Below, piece after piece: positions 46,821-55,052 of a stretch of 64,000 nucleotides of DNA (position 1 is its first letter; the number at the start of each line of letters is the position of its first letter). Source of the stretch: Saccharophagus degradans 2-40 (lineage in GTDB: Bacteria > Pseudomonadota > Gammaproteobacteria > Pseudomonadales > Cellvibrionaceae); the NCBI RefSeq assembly GCF_000013665.1, contig NC_007912.1:2156501-2220500 (forward strand), in the 5' to 3' direction. The translations under genes were made by a program, and so were the position numbers. The notes under the pieces were generated by a model. That model saw only the letters and a program-made list of their open reading frames with translations, made no database searches and was not told the origin of the DNA.

Positions 46821-46834
46821 TAAGTCAGCGCTTT
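46807..46834 (+). terminator. Stem-loop overlapping the end of the 32-codon gene
   Basis: GCGCTGAC (46807-46814) and GTCAGCGC (46824-46831) form a perfect 8-bp stem with a 9-nt loop that contains the stop codon, followed by only TTT. It is a compact terminator candidate or an mRNA-stabilising hairpin. Confidence 0.6.
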
Positions 46835-47132
46835 AGATATTTGTAATTTCCCCTCTATTTATTTACCTCCTGAAGTACCTTTTTGACACTTCCTTCGGTT
46901 TTTACTCAATTCTTCCTCAAATTGTGCTTTTAATAGCCACTTCAAAGATAAATCGATATTGATATAATTCAATTTTCTAAGCATTGAAAGGCGCGTCACA
47001 GCCTGAGAACTTCGAGTGGTTAATAATGTGTTTATGGGCAATAGTGGTATTACTATTTGTCTGCATGTGATTGCCGATTGAATGCATTTATTATTTTAGG
47101 CGTGTGCGCCTAGGCCGACTTGGAATCTATAC
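46835..47132. other. About 300 bp without a convincing gene
   Basis: AT-rich DNA. A 60-codon minus-strand frame (46859-47041) has no recognisable domain or ribosome binding site and was not called. The promoter of the following GTG-started gene should be here. Confidence 0.4.
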
Positions 47133-48479
47133 GTGATATTTGACCACGATGAACTTGCTAGTGCTATTTTCTTGTTTGATAGGCAAGGTGGTTTATTGCG
47201 TGAAATGTTGTATTCCGAGTTTGAGGCAATTTTGGATGGGTATGTACCCGTTCGAGAGTTAGCCAATCAAACTATTCCCGCCGTATTTGCTCAAATTAAT
47301 TCTAAATTGCTCGTCGAGCGGGCGGTTTTTTTCTGGGTTAGTTTTACTCGTACCGGGGAGATTGACCCTTCTTGGAATTTACCTTTAGATCAACTGGCCA
47401 TGAATGCCAGCGCTGGGCCCGATTTAGGCGCTGGCCCAATTAAGCTTGCCTGTGCTAGCCAATGCCCCATAAGCCATCATAGAGGCTCCCTGTGGGACCC
47501 AGATTTACGCAAAGGTAAAGGCCAGCTAACGGTACTCAAAAAGTCGGCGGCGCTTAACCGGTTAAGTATTCAGTTTCGCGAACCCTCTAAGGACGAGTTG
47601 GAGCAGGCGCAAAGTAGAGAGAAGCAAGAGCAACAGCGCAACTTTAACGAAGAGTACTTGCAGGAGCTGCGAAGCCACATGGCGCATTTGCTTAAAGAAC
47701 AGCGGCTTAAAGCATCTACTATAGAGCGTGAACGCGAACGCGAAATTAAAGAGATAAAAACGGAATCCGCCAATAGATTAGAAGAGTATCGGCAGCTACT
47801 TGATAGTAAAGGGCGTGCTTTAGAAGAAGAGCGTGAGCGTAATAAATCGCTGAAAGAGACAATAGAAGGGCAGGCTAAAAAAATTGAGGGCTTGCGTGAG
47901 TACTTCGAACACAAATTGTCGCTGCGAGAGGGTGAAGAAAGCGATCACATTGAGGCGCTAAAGCAAAATTACGAAACCGAGCTCGAATTAAAAGTTAATG
48001 CTGCTACCACCGAGTTGCAAGAGTTGCTGCAAATGCGAGAGGTAGAGCTGCTATACCGTAACGAACAAGAAGCACAGTTGCACGATGAAATTGCGCGTTT
48101 GCGGCAGGAAAACGAACAGTTTGTCGCTAATAGTGGTGACAGGCTGCTGGATAAAATGGCCAGCAAAGGCATTAGCTTTGTAACCTATCAGCCGGGAGCA
48201 GGACATATTACGTTACCCAAAAGCGAAATTTCACGCTTTATGGATAACCCCATTGCCTACGCGGCAAGTGTATGTGGTGTGCAAGAAGGCCACTATTTGG
48301 CGTGGCTAGAGCATTATCAAGCTCCGGTTTGTAAGCATTGCGACGAAGCTGGTACTATTTGCAGCGCAAATATTCAGCGCATAAACTCGCCGAGCGAATT
48401 CCATATTGGGCATGATGATCACTGCGATCAGCATAAAAAAATAAAAAGTATCAATTCATTAAAGCTAGCTGGTGCCTAA
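47133..48479 (+). CDS. Coiled-coil protein with C-terminal Cys/His cluster, unknown function
   Basis: A 448-residue protein from GTG 47133. Residues 1-150 are globular, with no family that I recognise (begins IFDHDELASAIFLFDRQGG). Residues about 150-345 form a long, highly charged coiled coil rich in Glu, Arg and Lys (EREREREIKEIKTES). The C-terminal ~100 residues contain CKHC-x6-C (C400, C403, C410) and HIGHDDHCDQH, a likely zinc-binding cluster. There is no signal peptide. It overlaps the next gene by 8 bp, so they are translated together. It may be a scaffold or DNA-associated protein; this is inference only. Confidence 0.8.
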   Translation: MIFDHDELASAIFLFDRQGGLLREMLYSEFEAILDGYVPVRELANQTIPAVFAQINSKLLVERAVFFWVSFTRTGEIDPSWNLPLDQLAMNASAGPDLGAGPIKLACASQCPISHHRGSLWDPDLRKGKGQLTVLKKSAALNRLSIQFREPSKDELEQAQSREKQEQQRNFNEEYLQELRSHMAHLLKEQRLKASTIEREREREIKEIKTESANRLEEYRQLLDSKGRALEEERERNKSLKETIEGQAKKIEGLREYFEHKLSLREGEESDHIEALKQNYETELELKVNAATTELQELLQMREVELLYRNEQEAQLHDEIARLRQENEQFVANSGDRLLDKMASKGISFVTYQPGAGHITLPKSEISRFMDNPIAYAASVCGVQEGHYLAWLEHYQAPVCKHCDEAGTICSANIQRINSPSEFHIGHDDHCDQHKKIKSINSLKLAGA

Positions 48480-49449
48480 CCCTTCTTTGTTAAACCTATT
48501 AACAGGTGATCTACCTCAACTCGCAGCTACTGTGCAACACCAGCGGCTCAATTGGCGTGTGGCCGATGAAGCGGGTGTTGCGGTTTATTTGCGTCGAGAC
48601 GACGCTATTCACGCTAAGCTTAGCGGTAACAAGCTTTACAAATTGCACGGGCATTTGCAGGCTTATTTTGAAAGCGCCCATTCTAAGCAACCCATTGCCT
48701 CATTTGGTGGGGCATACTCTAATCACCTCTACGCCTTAGCAGCCGCTGGGCAAATTTTAGGGATTCCCACAATTGCGGTAATTCGTGGTGAGCGACCCAA
48801 AGGCGCAGCGCCAACTTTAGATGATCTTGAGGCAATGGGTATGCGGTTACATTTTATTAGCCGTGAACGTTACAAGCTGCGTAATGATCAGGCCCTACTG
48901 ATGGCTCTCAATCTCGAGTTAGGAGAACCTTGTTTTTGGGTGCCCGAAGGAGGGGCTGGGTTGCTGGGTAATACTGGCTGCCAAGTGTTGGGGGCATCCT
49001 GCAGTGAGTTTCTGCAGCGCGTTACGCCGAATGAGAGCGATGCTTATGTGGTGATGGCTTGTGGCACAGGTACAACCTTTAGCGGCGTTGTTAATGGCGT
49101 GGGGCCTTCTGTGCAGGTGTTGGGCGTGCCAGTGCTAAAGGTGGGTGGCGAATATAAAGCCGAAATTGCTGCTGCCATAGGTGCGAATACCCGCTGGAAG
49201 CTTTTAGAGGATGGGCATTGTGGTGGTTACGCCAAGTTTCCAGAATACCTGCTAAAGTTTATGGTAGAAACAGAATTAGAAGTTGGCGTGCAATTAGACC
49301 CAGTGTATACGGCGAAAATGCTGTACAGTCTGGCAACAGCGATTAAGCAGGGTAAGTTTGCAAGAGGTAGCCATATTGTGGCTATTCACTCTGGTGGCTT
49401 ACAAGGTAGGCGCAGTGTGGAGAAGCAATTAATGGAGTTGTATGTATGA
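48472..49449 (+). CDS. PLP enzyme of the ACC deaminase/D-cysteine desulfhydrase family
   Basis: A 325-residue fold-type II PLP enzyme starting at GTG 48472 inside the end of the previous gene. The PLP lysine is K54 in LSGNKLYKL, followed by SFGGAYSNHLYALAAAG and the glycine-rich phosphate cup ACGTGTTFSG. Relatives deaminate 1-aminocyclopropane-1-carboxylate or desulfurate D-cysteine; the sequence does not decide between them, and plain D-cysteine desulfhydrase-like activity is at least as likely. The next gene starts in its last codons (ATGA overlap). Confidence 0.85.
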   Translation: MPNPSLLNLLTGDLPQLAATVQHQRLNWRVADEAGVAVYLRRDDAIHAKLSGNKLYKLHGHLQAYFESAHSKQPIASFGGAYSNHLYALAAAGQILGIPTIAVIRGERPKGAAPTLDDLEAMGMRLHFISRERYKLRNDQALLMALNLELGEPCFWVPEGGAGLLGNTGCQVLGASCSEFLQRVTPNESDAYVVMACGTGTTFSGVVNGVGPSVQVLGVPVLKVGGEYKAEIAAAIGANTRWKLLEDGHCGGYAKFPEYLLKFMVETELEVGVQLDPVYTAKMLYSLATAIKQGKFARGSHIVAIHSGGLQGRRSVEKQLMELYV

Positions 49450-50576
49450 GTGTAAATTTGGTGCACGATAACAGTCAGCAATTTGATGACGCCTTGGCAA
49501 TGGCAAAAACCTTGGTGCCGCTGAATGGATTGCGTGAATCATATTTAGCTGATCTATTTAATCACGTATCTGTGCAAACCATACTGCAGGGGCAGGTGTT
49601 GTTTCAATTTGGCCAGGTAGACAATCAGCATATTTATTTATTGCATGGCGAAGTCCATTTGCAAACGGCAAGTGGTGAGGTGGTTTCTGTTGCCACCGAA
49701 GATTCGATTTTGCCCTTGGCGCATGCTCAGCCGCGTCAGCAGCGTGGGGTGGCTATAACAGATTGTATGATTTTGCGGGTAGACAGCGACTACCTAGATC
49801 GTATGGTGTGTTGGAGCCAAATATCCGATTACTTGCTTGCCGAGCTATGTAATGAACGCGATATGGATGAAGACATGGAGTGGATTCAAACGGTTTTGAA
49901 ATCTAACCTGTTTTACAAAGTGCCGCCCATTAATGTAGAAATGATATTCGACAGGCTTAAGCCTGTTATTGTGATGGCCGGTGATGCCATTATTCGCCAA
50001 GGCGAGTTGGGTGATGCCTGCTATTTTATTAAAGAGGGTGAGGCAGAAGTTACTCAGCGCAGCGAGAGCGGTAAGTTAGTTAAATTAGCAGATATTAACG
50101 TTGGCCGCTGCTTTGGCGAAGATGCGTTGGTAAATGAAACCGTGCGCAATGCCAACGTAACCATGAAAACCGACGGTGTTTTAATGGTACTTAACAAGCA
50201 AGACTTTTTACTGCTGCGCAAAGAGCCTGTGGTAGAAGAAGTGACTGAAAATGAAGCCGCCAGCATGCTGCAATCGCCAGTGTATGTGGATGTGCGTACC
50301 GACGAAGAATATAACTTAGGCCACTTAAGCTTCTCTGCAAATATCCCCCTTGGCTTATTAAGCCTTAAGAAAAGGTTGTTAGACCCAGCCAAACCCTATG
50401 TTTTTTATTGTGATACCGGTAGGCGCAGTCGCGCAGCGGCGTACTTATTGGGTAAGCAAGGCTATAACGCTATGGCGCTTGCAGGTGGGTTTATTGAAGC
50501 GGGTTTAAGTGAAAACCTCGTGCAAGAGGCGGGTTATATGTTGCGCCATGGTGAGTTGGTGGCGGGCGCAGAGTAG
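49446..50576 (+). CDS. Double cyclic-nucleotide-binding-domain rhodanese
   Basis: A 376-residue cytoplasmic fusion protein. Two cNMP-binding domains (about 30-130 and 150-255) are followed by a rhodanese domain (about 260-365). The second cNMP domain is the better one, with GDACYFIKEGEAEV and the phosphate-binding cassette CFGEDALVNETVRNANV, where the key Arg is kept. The rhodanese loop CDTGRRS has catalytic C322. There is no DNA-binding helix. It probably transfers sulfur or signals under nucleotide control. The 4-bp overlap with the PLP enzyme suggests a link to sulfur released from cysteine. Confidence 0.88.
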   Translation: MSVNLVHDNSQQFDDALAMAKTLVPLNGLRESYLADLFNHVSVQTILQGQVLFQFGQVDNQHIYLLHGEVHLQTASGEVVSVATEDSILPLAHAQPRQQRGVAITDCMILRVDSDYLDRMVCWSQISDYLLAELCNERDMDEDMEWIQTVLKSNLFYKVPPINVEMIFDRLKPVIVMAGDAIIRQGELGDACYFIKEGEAEVTQRSESGKLVKLADINVGRCFGEDALVNETVRNANVTMKTDGVLMVLNKQDFLLLRKEPVVEEVTENEAASMLQSPVYVDVRTDEEYNLGHLSFSANIPLGLLSLKKRLLDPAKPYVFYCDTGRRSRAAAYLLGKQGYNAMALAGGFIEAGLSENLVQEAGYMLRHGELVAGAE

Positions 50577-50600
50577 TGGTGTTGTGAGACGAGCAACGCT

Positions 50601-51650
50601 TTAAAGGTGGTTGGGCCAGCGGTCGTCTACCAGCATAACTTGTTCTTGTTTTGTAATGTTGTGTCCTTCAGGTGTTTGTTCGCAGTTAATTGCTTGTAGC
50701 AAAATGGGCAGTGTGAAATCTAAATCACCGCCAATATTCATTCTAGTTTGTATATCTTCATAGCTCATTGCGTACGCGAGTAGCTGGTCGTCTGCCGCTG
50801 GCCCCGCTAGCCAATCTAATTTTCTAAGTACTATCCACCTAATATCGCAACTTTTTGCTTGTGCATATTGCTCAAACTCCGAAAGTGGCAACCAAATGCC
50901 GGTGCTAATATTGTCGTTCAAAAATGATGCTAACGGTGTGTGTTGCAGTTGTGAATTGGTGTGCGTTTCACTTTTATGGCCGGGTAGAAATATTCTGCCA
51001 TTAATTAGTAAGTGCGATGAAAGTGCATTTACTAATAGGTTTGCATTTAAAAAAGCTTGCTTGGCTTCAGGGGTGCGTACAATGGGTAGCTGATGTTCTT
51101 GCATGCGTTTTAGTTTTAGGTCGAGCCTATCTTTTCGGTTTGGCCCAATTAACCTGTTCGCTCCGCGATAGAATGGGTTGGTTTGTGAATCTGGTAGAGG
51201 TGTTTGCGGGTGATAAAGGTAAAATTTTACCGCCATTTCTAAGTGGTGAATTTGATTGCTGTTTGAGCGCAATAGAAAGTCCAGTTCACCGTAGGTTTTG
51301 CCTAACTTTTCTATTTGTAGGTTTTTGGCCAAAAGTGTAAAGCTATGAAAAGGCGTAGGTTTACTGCAAATAAACGCAAATAGCGCTTCTGCATATAAGC
51401 CTAAGCGTCGAAAATTCGACCGGTTTAGGTCGCCAAAAAGAGATGGGTTGTGCTCAAGCTCGGTTAGCCAGCTGAGGGCAGCGTTACAAAGTGGTTGATT
51501 AAACGGCGCTAGCGTTGGTGCAATTTGGTTGTGAGAGGCCCCGCTAAGTAACGCTGGGCTGGCTAAAAGCCAAACAATATCTCTAACTAAAGGGTGTTTG
51601 AAGTTTTCCCAAGGTGCAGTGCGGTAGGTAAAACTGTCGAAATTTGGCAT
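50601..51650 (-). CDS. DUF1853 family protein
   Basis: A 349-residue protein matching the DUF1853 layout: an N-terminal helical part beginning HPLVRDIVWLLASPALL, then LGLYAEALFAFI, a central KTYGELDFLLRSNSNQIHHLEMAVKFYLY that resembles a restriction-endonuclease-like core (E-x-D-F...E-x-A-V-K), and GPNRKDRLDLKLKRM. The D and E-x-K pattern suggests a nuclease fold, but no activity is established. It is divergent from nadK with a 74-bp shared promoter region. Confidence 0.88.
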   Translation of the reverse strand: MPNFDSFTYRTAPWENFKHPLVRDIVWLLASPALLSGASHNQIAPTLAPFNQPLCNAALSWLTELEHNPSLFGDLNRSNFRRLGLYAEALFAFICSKPTPFHSFTLLAKNLQIEKLGKTYGELDFLLRSNSNQIHHLEMAVKFYLYHPQTPLPDSQTNPFYRGANRLIGPNRKDRLDLKLKRMQEHQLPIVRTPEAKQAFLNANLLVNALSSHLLINGRIFLPGHKSETHTNSQLQHTPLASFLNDNISTGIWLPLSEFEQYAQAKSCDIRWIVLRKLDWLAGPAADDQLLAYAMSYEDIQTRMNIGGDLDFTLPILLQAINCEQTPEGHNITKQEQVMLVDDRWPNHL

Positions 51651-51724
51651 TTTGATCCGGCGAGCAGTTATAATCAGTTAAACAATTACTTCAATAATAA
51701 CAGCTTTAGCTACAGGCTATACCT

Positions 51725-52609
51725 ATGAGTCAATTTTCATGTGTGGGTTTGATCGGTCGTTTAGATAGTGATAACGCCGCTTACTCGTTGCGACGCCTAA
51801 TTAGTTTTTTGGCAAAGCAAAATATTGAAGTCATGCTCGATGAAGAAACGGCTGAGTTTTACACCGAAAATGAGCTTGAAATAGTATCGCGAGAAACACT
51901 AGCCAAGCGCTGCGACCTCATTATTGTGGTGGGTGGTGACGGCAGTTTACTCTCTGCGGCACGTGCGTTTGCGGGTAAGCCCGTTAAATTGTTGGGTATA
52001 AACCGCGGTCGTTTGGGGTTTCTCACCGATATTAGCCCCGATGAAATTGAGTATAAAGTAGGCGAAGTGCTAGCCGGCAAGTATGTGTCTGAAAGCCGGT
52101 TCTTGCTGCATTCTCAGCTTTATCGCGGTGAGGAGTTGATATCTGAGGCGGTGGCATTAAACGATGTGGTAATGCACCCAGGGCAGTTTATTCGCATGAT
52201 TGAGTTTGAGTTGTACATAAACGATGAGTTCGTTTACAGGCAACGCTCAGATGGCTTGATTATCTCATCGCCAACGGGTGCTACCGCTTATGCGCTTAGT
52301 TGCGGCGGGCCAATAATGCACCCCAGCCTAGATGCTATTGTACTTGTGCCCATGAACCCGCACACGCTTAGCAGTCGACCTATAGTTGTACATGGGTCTA
52401 GCAGAATCCGTTTGCTCATTGCAAAAGATAATCACCTAAGCCCACATATCACCAACGATGGTCAAACGCATGTGGTGACAAAGCCGGGTGACGAAGTGGT
52501 AGTAACAAAATCGCCAGATTTACTTGAGTTAATTCATCCAACAGACCATAACTTTTATGAAACTTGCCGCTCTAAACTGGGTTGGGCAAGCCATACGGGT
52601 GGTTGTTAA
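51725..52609 (+). CDS. nadK: NAD kinase
   Basis: A 294-residue enzyme that phosphorylates NAD to NADP with ATP. It has the catalytic GGDG at residues 70-73 (VVGGDGSLLSAARAF), GRLGFLTDISPDE, and the NAD-binding SSPTGATAYALSCGGP. Length and start are typical. It begins a plus-strand run: metallophosphatase after 18 bp, then rhomboid, YeaC and pepN, similar to the pseudomonad order. Confidence 0.96.
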   Translation: MSQFSCVGLIGRLDSDNAAYSLRRLISFLAKQNIEVMLDEETAEFYTENELEIVSRETLAKRCDLIIVVGGDGSLLSAARAFAGKPVKLLGINRGRLGFLTDISPDEIEYKVGEVLAGKYVSESRFLLHSQLYRGEELISEAVALNDVVMHPGQFIRMIEFELYINDEFVYRQRSDGLIISSPTGATAYALSCGGPIMHPSLDAIVLVPMNPHTLSSRPIVVHGSSRIRLLIAKDNHLSPHITNDGQTHVVTKPGDEVVVTKSPDLLELIHPTDHNFYETCRSKLGWASHTGGC

Positions 52610-52627
52610 GGATAGTGAGTAGAGCAT

Positions 52628-53644
52628 ATGCCAGCCAGTAAAGAGCATACTCGCGATATAAATGGCCCCGCTTCGCAGCTCGAGCTGGGGCAGGGCTACG
52701 ATATTATTGGTGATATACACGGCTGCGCCTATACCTTAGAAAAGCTCTTAGTGAAAATGGGCTATGAGAAACAAGATGGGGTATATAAGCACCAGCACCG
52801 TAAAGCGATTTTTCTGGGCGATATTGTAGATAGGGGGCCGCACATTCGCGAGGCCCTGCATTTGGTTAAAAACATGGTAGACGCCGGTTACGCATACTGC
52901 ATTATGGGTAACCATGAATACAACGCCATTGCATACACCACTGCCATAGATATGGCCGACGATGATACCGGCGAGAAACAATTTGTGCGCGAACACAACG
53001 CCCGCAACAACCGCCAAATATCCGAAACGCTTACCCAGTTTGCGGCATACCCAGAAGAGTGGCGCACCTTTTTAGATTGGTTCTTAACTCTGCCGCTATA
53101 TTTAGAGTTCGACGATTTTCGCGTGGTGCACGCCTGTTGGGATCAGCAGCTAATCGACGCCTTAGTTGATCTTACTGGCGGTGCAAAAGCGACTCCTGAG
53201 CTGGTTCGTGAGTCGTTCAACCCCAACAGTTTGGCAGGTAGGATATTTGATAGGCTTACTCGTGGCACGGGCTTACCATTGCCTGAAGGCCGAACTATTA
53301 AAGGGAGTGACGGCTATATCCGCCGTATTTTTCGCACTAAGTTTTGGGCGCATAACCCAACCACCTACAAAGATGTTGTATTTCAACCAGATCCGTTGCC
53401 AGAAGACTTAATCGACTTCCCCTTGAATCCAGACCAGCAGGCCTCACTATTAAGCTATGCAGATGATCTTCCGCCCATCTTTGTGGGGCATTACTGGTTG
53501 CAGGGCAGGCCTAGGCCCATAAAGCCCAACATTGCCTGCTTAGATTACAGTGCTGTTAAATATGGGCGTTTAGTGGCTTATCGATTTTGTGGTGAGCAAC
53601 GTTTATCGGAAGATAAGTTCGAATGGGTGTATGTTGACCCCTAA
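52628..53644 (+). CDS. PPP-family metallophosphoesterase
   Basis: A 338-residue protein with the phosphoprotein phosphatase signature set: DIIGDIHGCAYTLEKLL (GDxHG), FLGDIVDRGPHIREAL (GDxVDRG), MGNHEYNA (GNHE), then VVHACWD and PPIFVGHYWL carrying the later metal histidines. Relatives include bacterial Ser/Thr phosphatases and diadenosine tetraphosphatases. The substrate is not predictable. It lies 18 bp after nadK. Confidence 0.88.
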   Translation: MPASKEHTRDINGPASQLELGQGYDIIGDIHGCAYTLEKLLVKMGYEKQDGVYKHQHRKAIFLGDIVDRGPHIREALHLVKNMVDAGYAYCIMGNHEYNAIAYTTAIDMADDDTGEKQFVREHNARNNRQISETLTQFAAYPEEWRTFLDWFLTLPLYLEFDDFRVVHACWDQQLIDALVDLTGGAKATPELVRESFNPNSLAGRIFDRLTRGTGLPLPEGRTIKGSDGYIRRIFRTKFWAHNPTTYKDVVFQPDPLPEDLIDFPLNPDQQASLLSYADDLPPIFVGHYWLQGRPRPIKPNIACLDYSAVKYGRLVAYRFCGEQRLSEDKFEWVYVDP

Positions 53645-53677
53645 CACATCACGCCTCTCTAATTTCGGAGCCAATAC

Positions 53678-54700
53678 ATGGCGAGCGACTGGTTTAAAAT
53701 AGCCGAATTCCCCAAGAGTAAAGATCTTTCCCACCTAGAAGCGTATTTAGCGCACCAGCAGGTGGAGTACAAAATTGAATCGCTAGGCTCGCAAAATGTA
53801 CTGTTGTACAAAAAGGCGAGTGATATCAACAGCTTTAAGATGTTCTTGAACGCGGTTAATCAAGGTGTTATCGATATAAACGCGCCAGCTTCCGAGGTGA
53901 GCCGCGCGCTGGCGAGCGCGGCCAAGCCCAGCGTAAAGGCAAGTGGTGGCGATGCTCGGCGTGAGACGATATCAATCGATATGGCATTAGCTAAATCAAA
54001 TGCAGAAAAGCAAGCAGGTCAAGTTGAAGAAACAGAGTTCGCCCAGCTAGATACTCATCAACGCGACGCGGCGTTTTCTGCCGTAAACATGCTATTAATT
54101 AAAGCGCCGGCTCGACTCTGGCTATCTATTTTATTTATTGCATTAGGTGTGGCTGGGTTTTATGTGCAAGAGCTTTTTTTAAATACCTCGCTGTTTCACA
54201 GCCTGACTTTTCTGCCGTTAGAAAAGGCCGTTGCGAGTGGCCAGCCTTGGCGCATACTTACCCCAGCTTTTCTACATTTTGGTTTATTACACATAGTTTT
54301 TAATGCGCTGTGGCTATGGATTTTGGGCGGCCGATTAGAACTTTTTTTAGGACGTGGGCTGTATTTAGGTTTATTTGTGTTCACGGCGTTAGTGTCGAAT
54401 TACACACAGTTTTTTATGGAGCCAAGAGGTATTTTTGGCGGTTTGTCGGGTGTTGTATACGGCTATTTAGGGGCGCTGCTTGTACTTAACCGCACCTATA
54501 AAAGCCCGCTAATTTACATAATGCCAAGCTTAGCGGGCATGATGCTGTTGTTTTTAGGCCTAGGAGTACTCGGCATTATCGACAATTTTATGGAAGGCAA
54601 AGTGGCAAACGGCGCACACATTGGCGGGTTGGTTGCCGGTGTGATATTTGGGTTGGTGCTAACGCAATTGCGCAAAACAGGCGTGAAAAGTAGTAATTAA
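53678..54700 (+). CDS. glpG: GlpG-type rhomboid intramembrane serine protease
   Basis: A 340-residue inner-membrane protease. Residues 1-75 form a GlpG-like cytoplasmic domain (WFKIAEFPKSKDLSHLEAYL), followed by a charged linker. Six membrane helices begin near residue 150. The catalytic dyad is S257 in GGLSGVVYGYLG and H314 in NGAHIGGLVAG, and HIVFNALWLWILGG supplies the conserved helix-2 residues. It cleaves membrane proteins within the bilayer. It follows the phosphatase by 33 bp. The gene symbol rests on architecture. Confidence 0.88.
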   Translation: MASDWFKIAEFPKSKDLSHLEAYLAHQQVEYKIESLGSQNVLLYKKASDINSFKMFLNAVNQGVIDINAPASEVSRALASAAKPSVKASGGDARRETISIDMALAKSNAEKQAGQVEETEFAQLDTHQRDAAFSAVNMLLIKAPARLWLSILFIALGVAGFYVQELFLNTSLFHSLTFLPLEKAVASGQPWRILTPAFLHFGLLHIVFNALWLWILGGRLELFLGRGLYLGLFVFTALVSNYTQFFMEPRGIFGGLSGVVYGYLGALLVLNRTYKSPLIYIMPSLAGMMLLFLGLGVLGIIDNFMEGKVANGAHIGGLVAGVIFGLVLTQLRKTGVKSSN

Positions 54701-54782
54701 ACAGCAGAAATTTAAAAAATTCTAAAAGTAATAGTTATCAAAGAAATTGCTAGGTAGTGCTAGCAAATAATACGGTGAAAGA

Positions 54783-55052
54783 ATGCGAACAGAAGATATG
54801 TTGGCGGCGGTAACGCCACCGGTTTATGAACAATTTAAACGCGCTATAGAGTTGGGTAAATGGCCTGATGGCAGGGTATTAACCCAAGAGCAAAAACAAA
54901 CCTGTATGCAAGCTGTTATTGCCTACGAACACGCACATGTGCCAGAGAACGAGCGAGTAGGCTATGTACCGCCTAAAGCCGAGCCATGCGCAACAGATCA
55001 CGATCATGATGAGCCAGCCCCTCTAAAATGGAAAACGGATGAAGAGCAATGA
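54783..55052 (+). CDS. YeaC-like DUF1315 protein
   Basis: An 89-residue acidic, soluble protein of the DUF1315/YeaC family: LAAVTPPVYEQFKRAIELGKW, PDGRVLTQEQKQTCMQAVIAYE and ENERVGYVPPKAEPC are its conserved blocks. Function is not known. It overlaps the pepN start by 4 bp (ATGA), indicating translational coupling, and this pairing is conserved in pseudomonads. Confidence 0.9.
   Translation: MRTEDMLAAVTPPVYEQFKRAIELGKWPDGRVLTQEQKQTCMQAVIAYEHAHVPENERVGYVPPKAEPCATDHDHDEPAPLKWKTDEEQ

Noticed and set aside
46859-47041. 60-codon minus-strand frame
   Set aside because: AT-rich spacer composition and no ribosome binding site; an AGGAGG-like stretch lies at its end, not its start.
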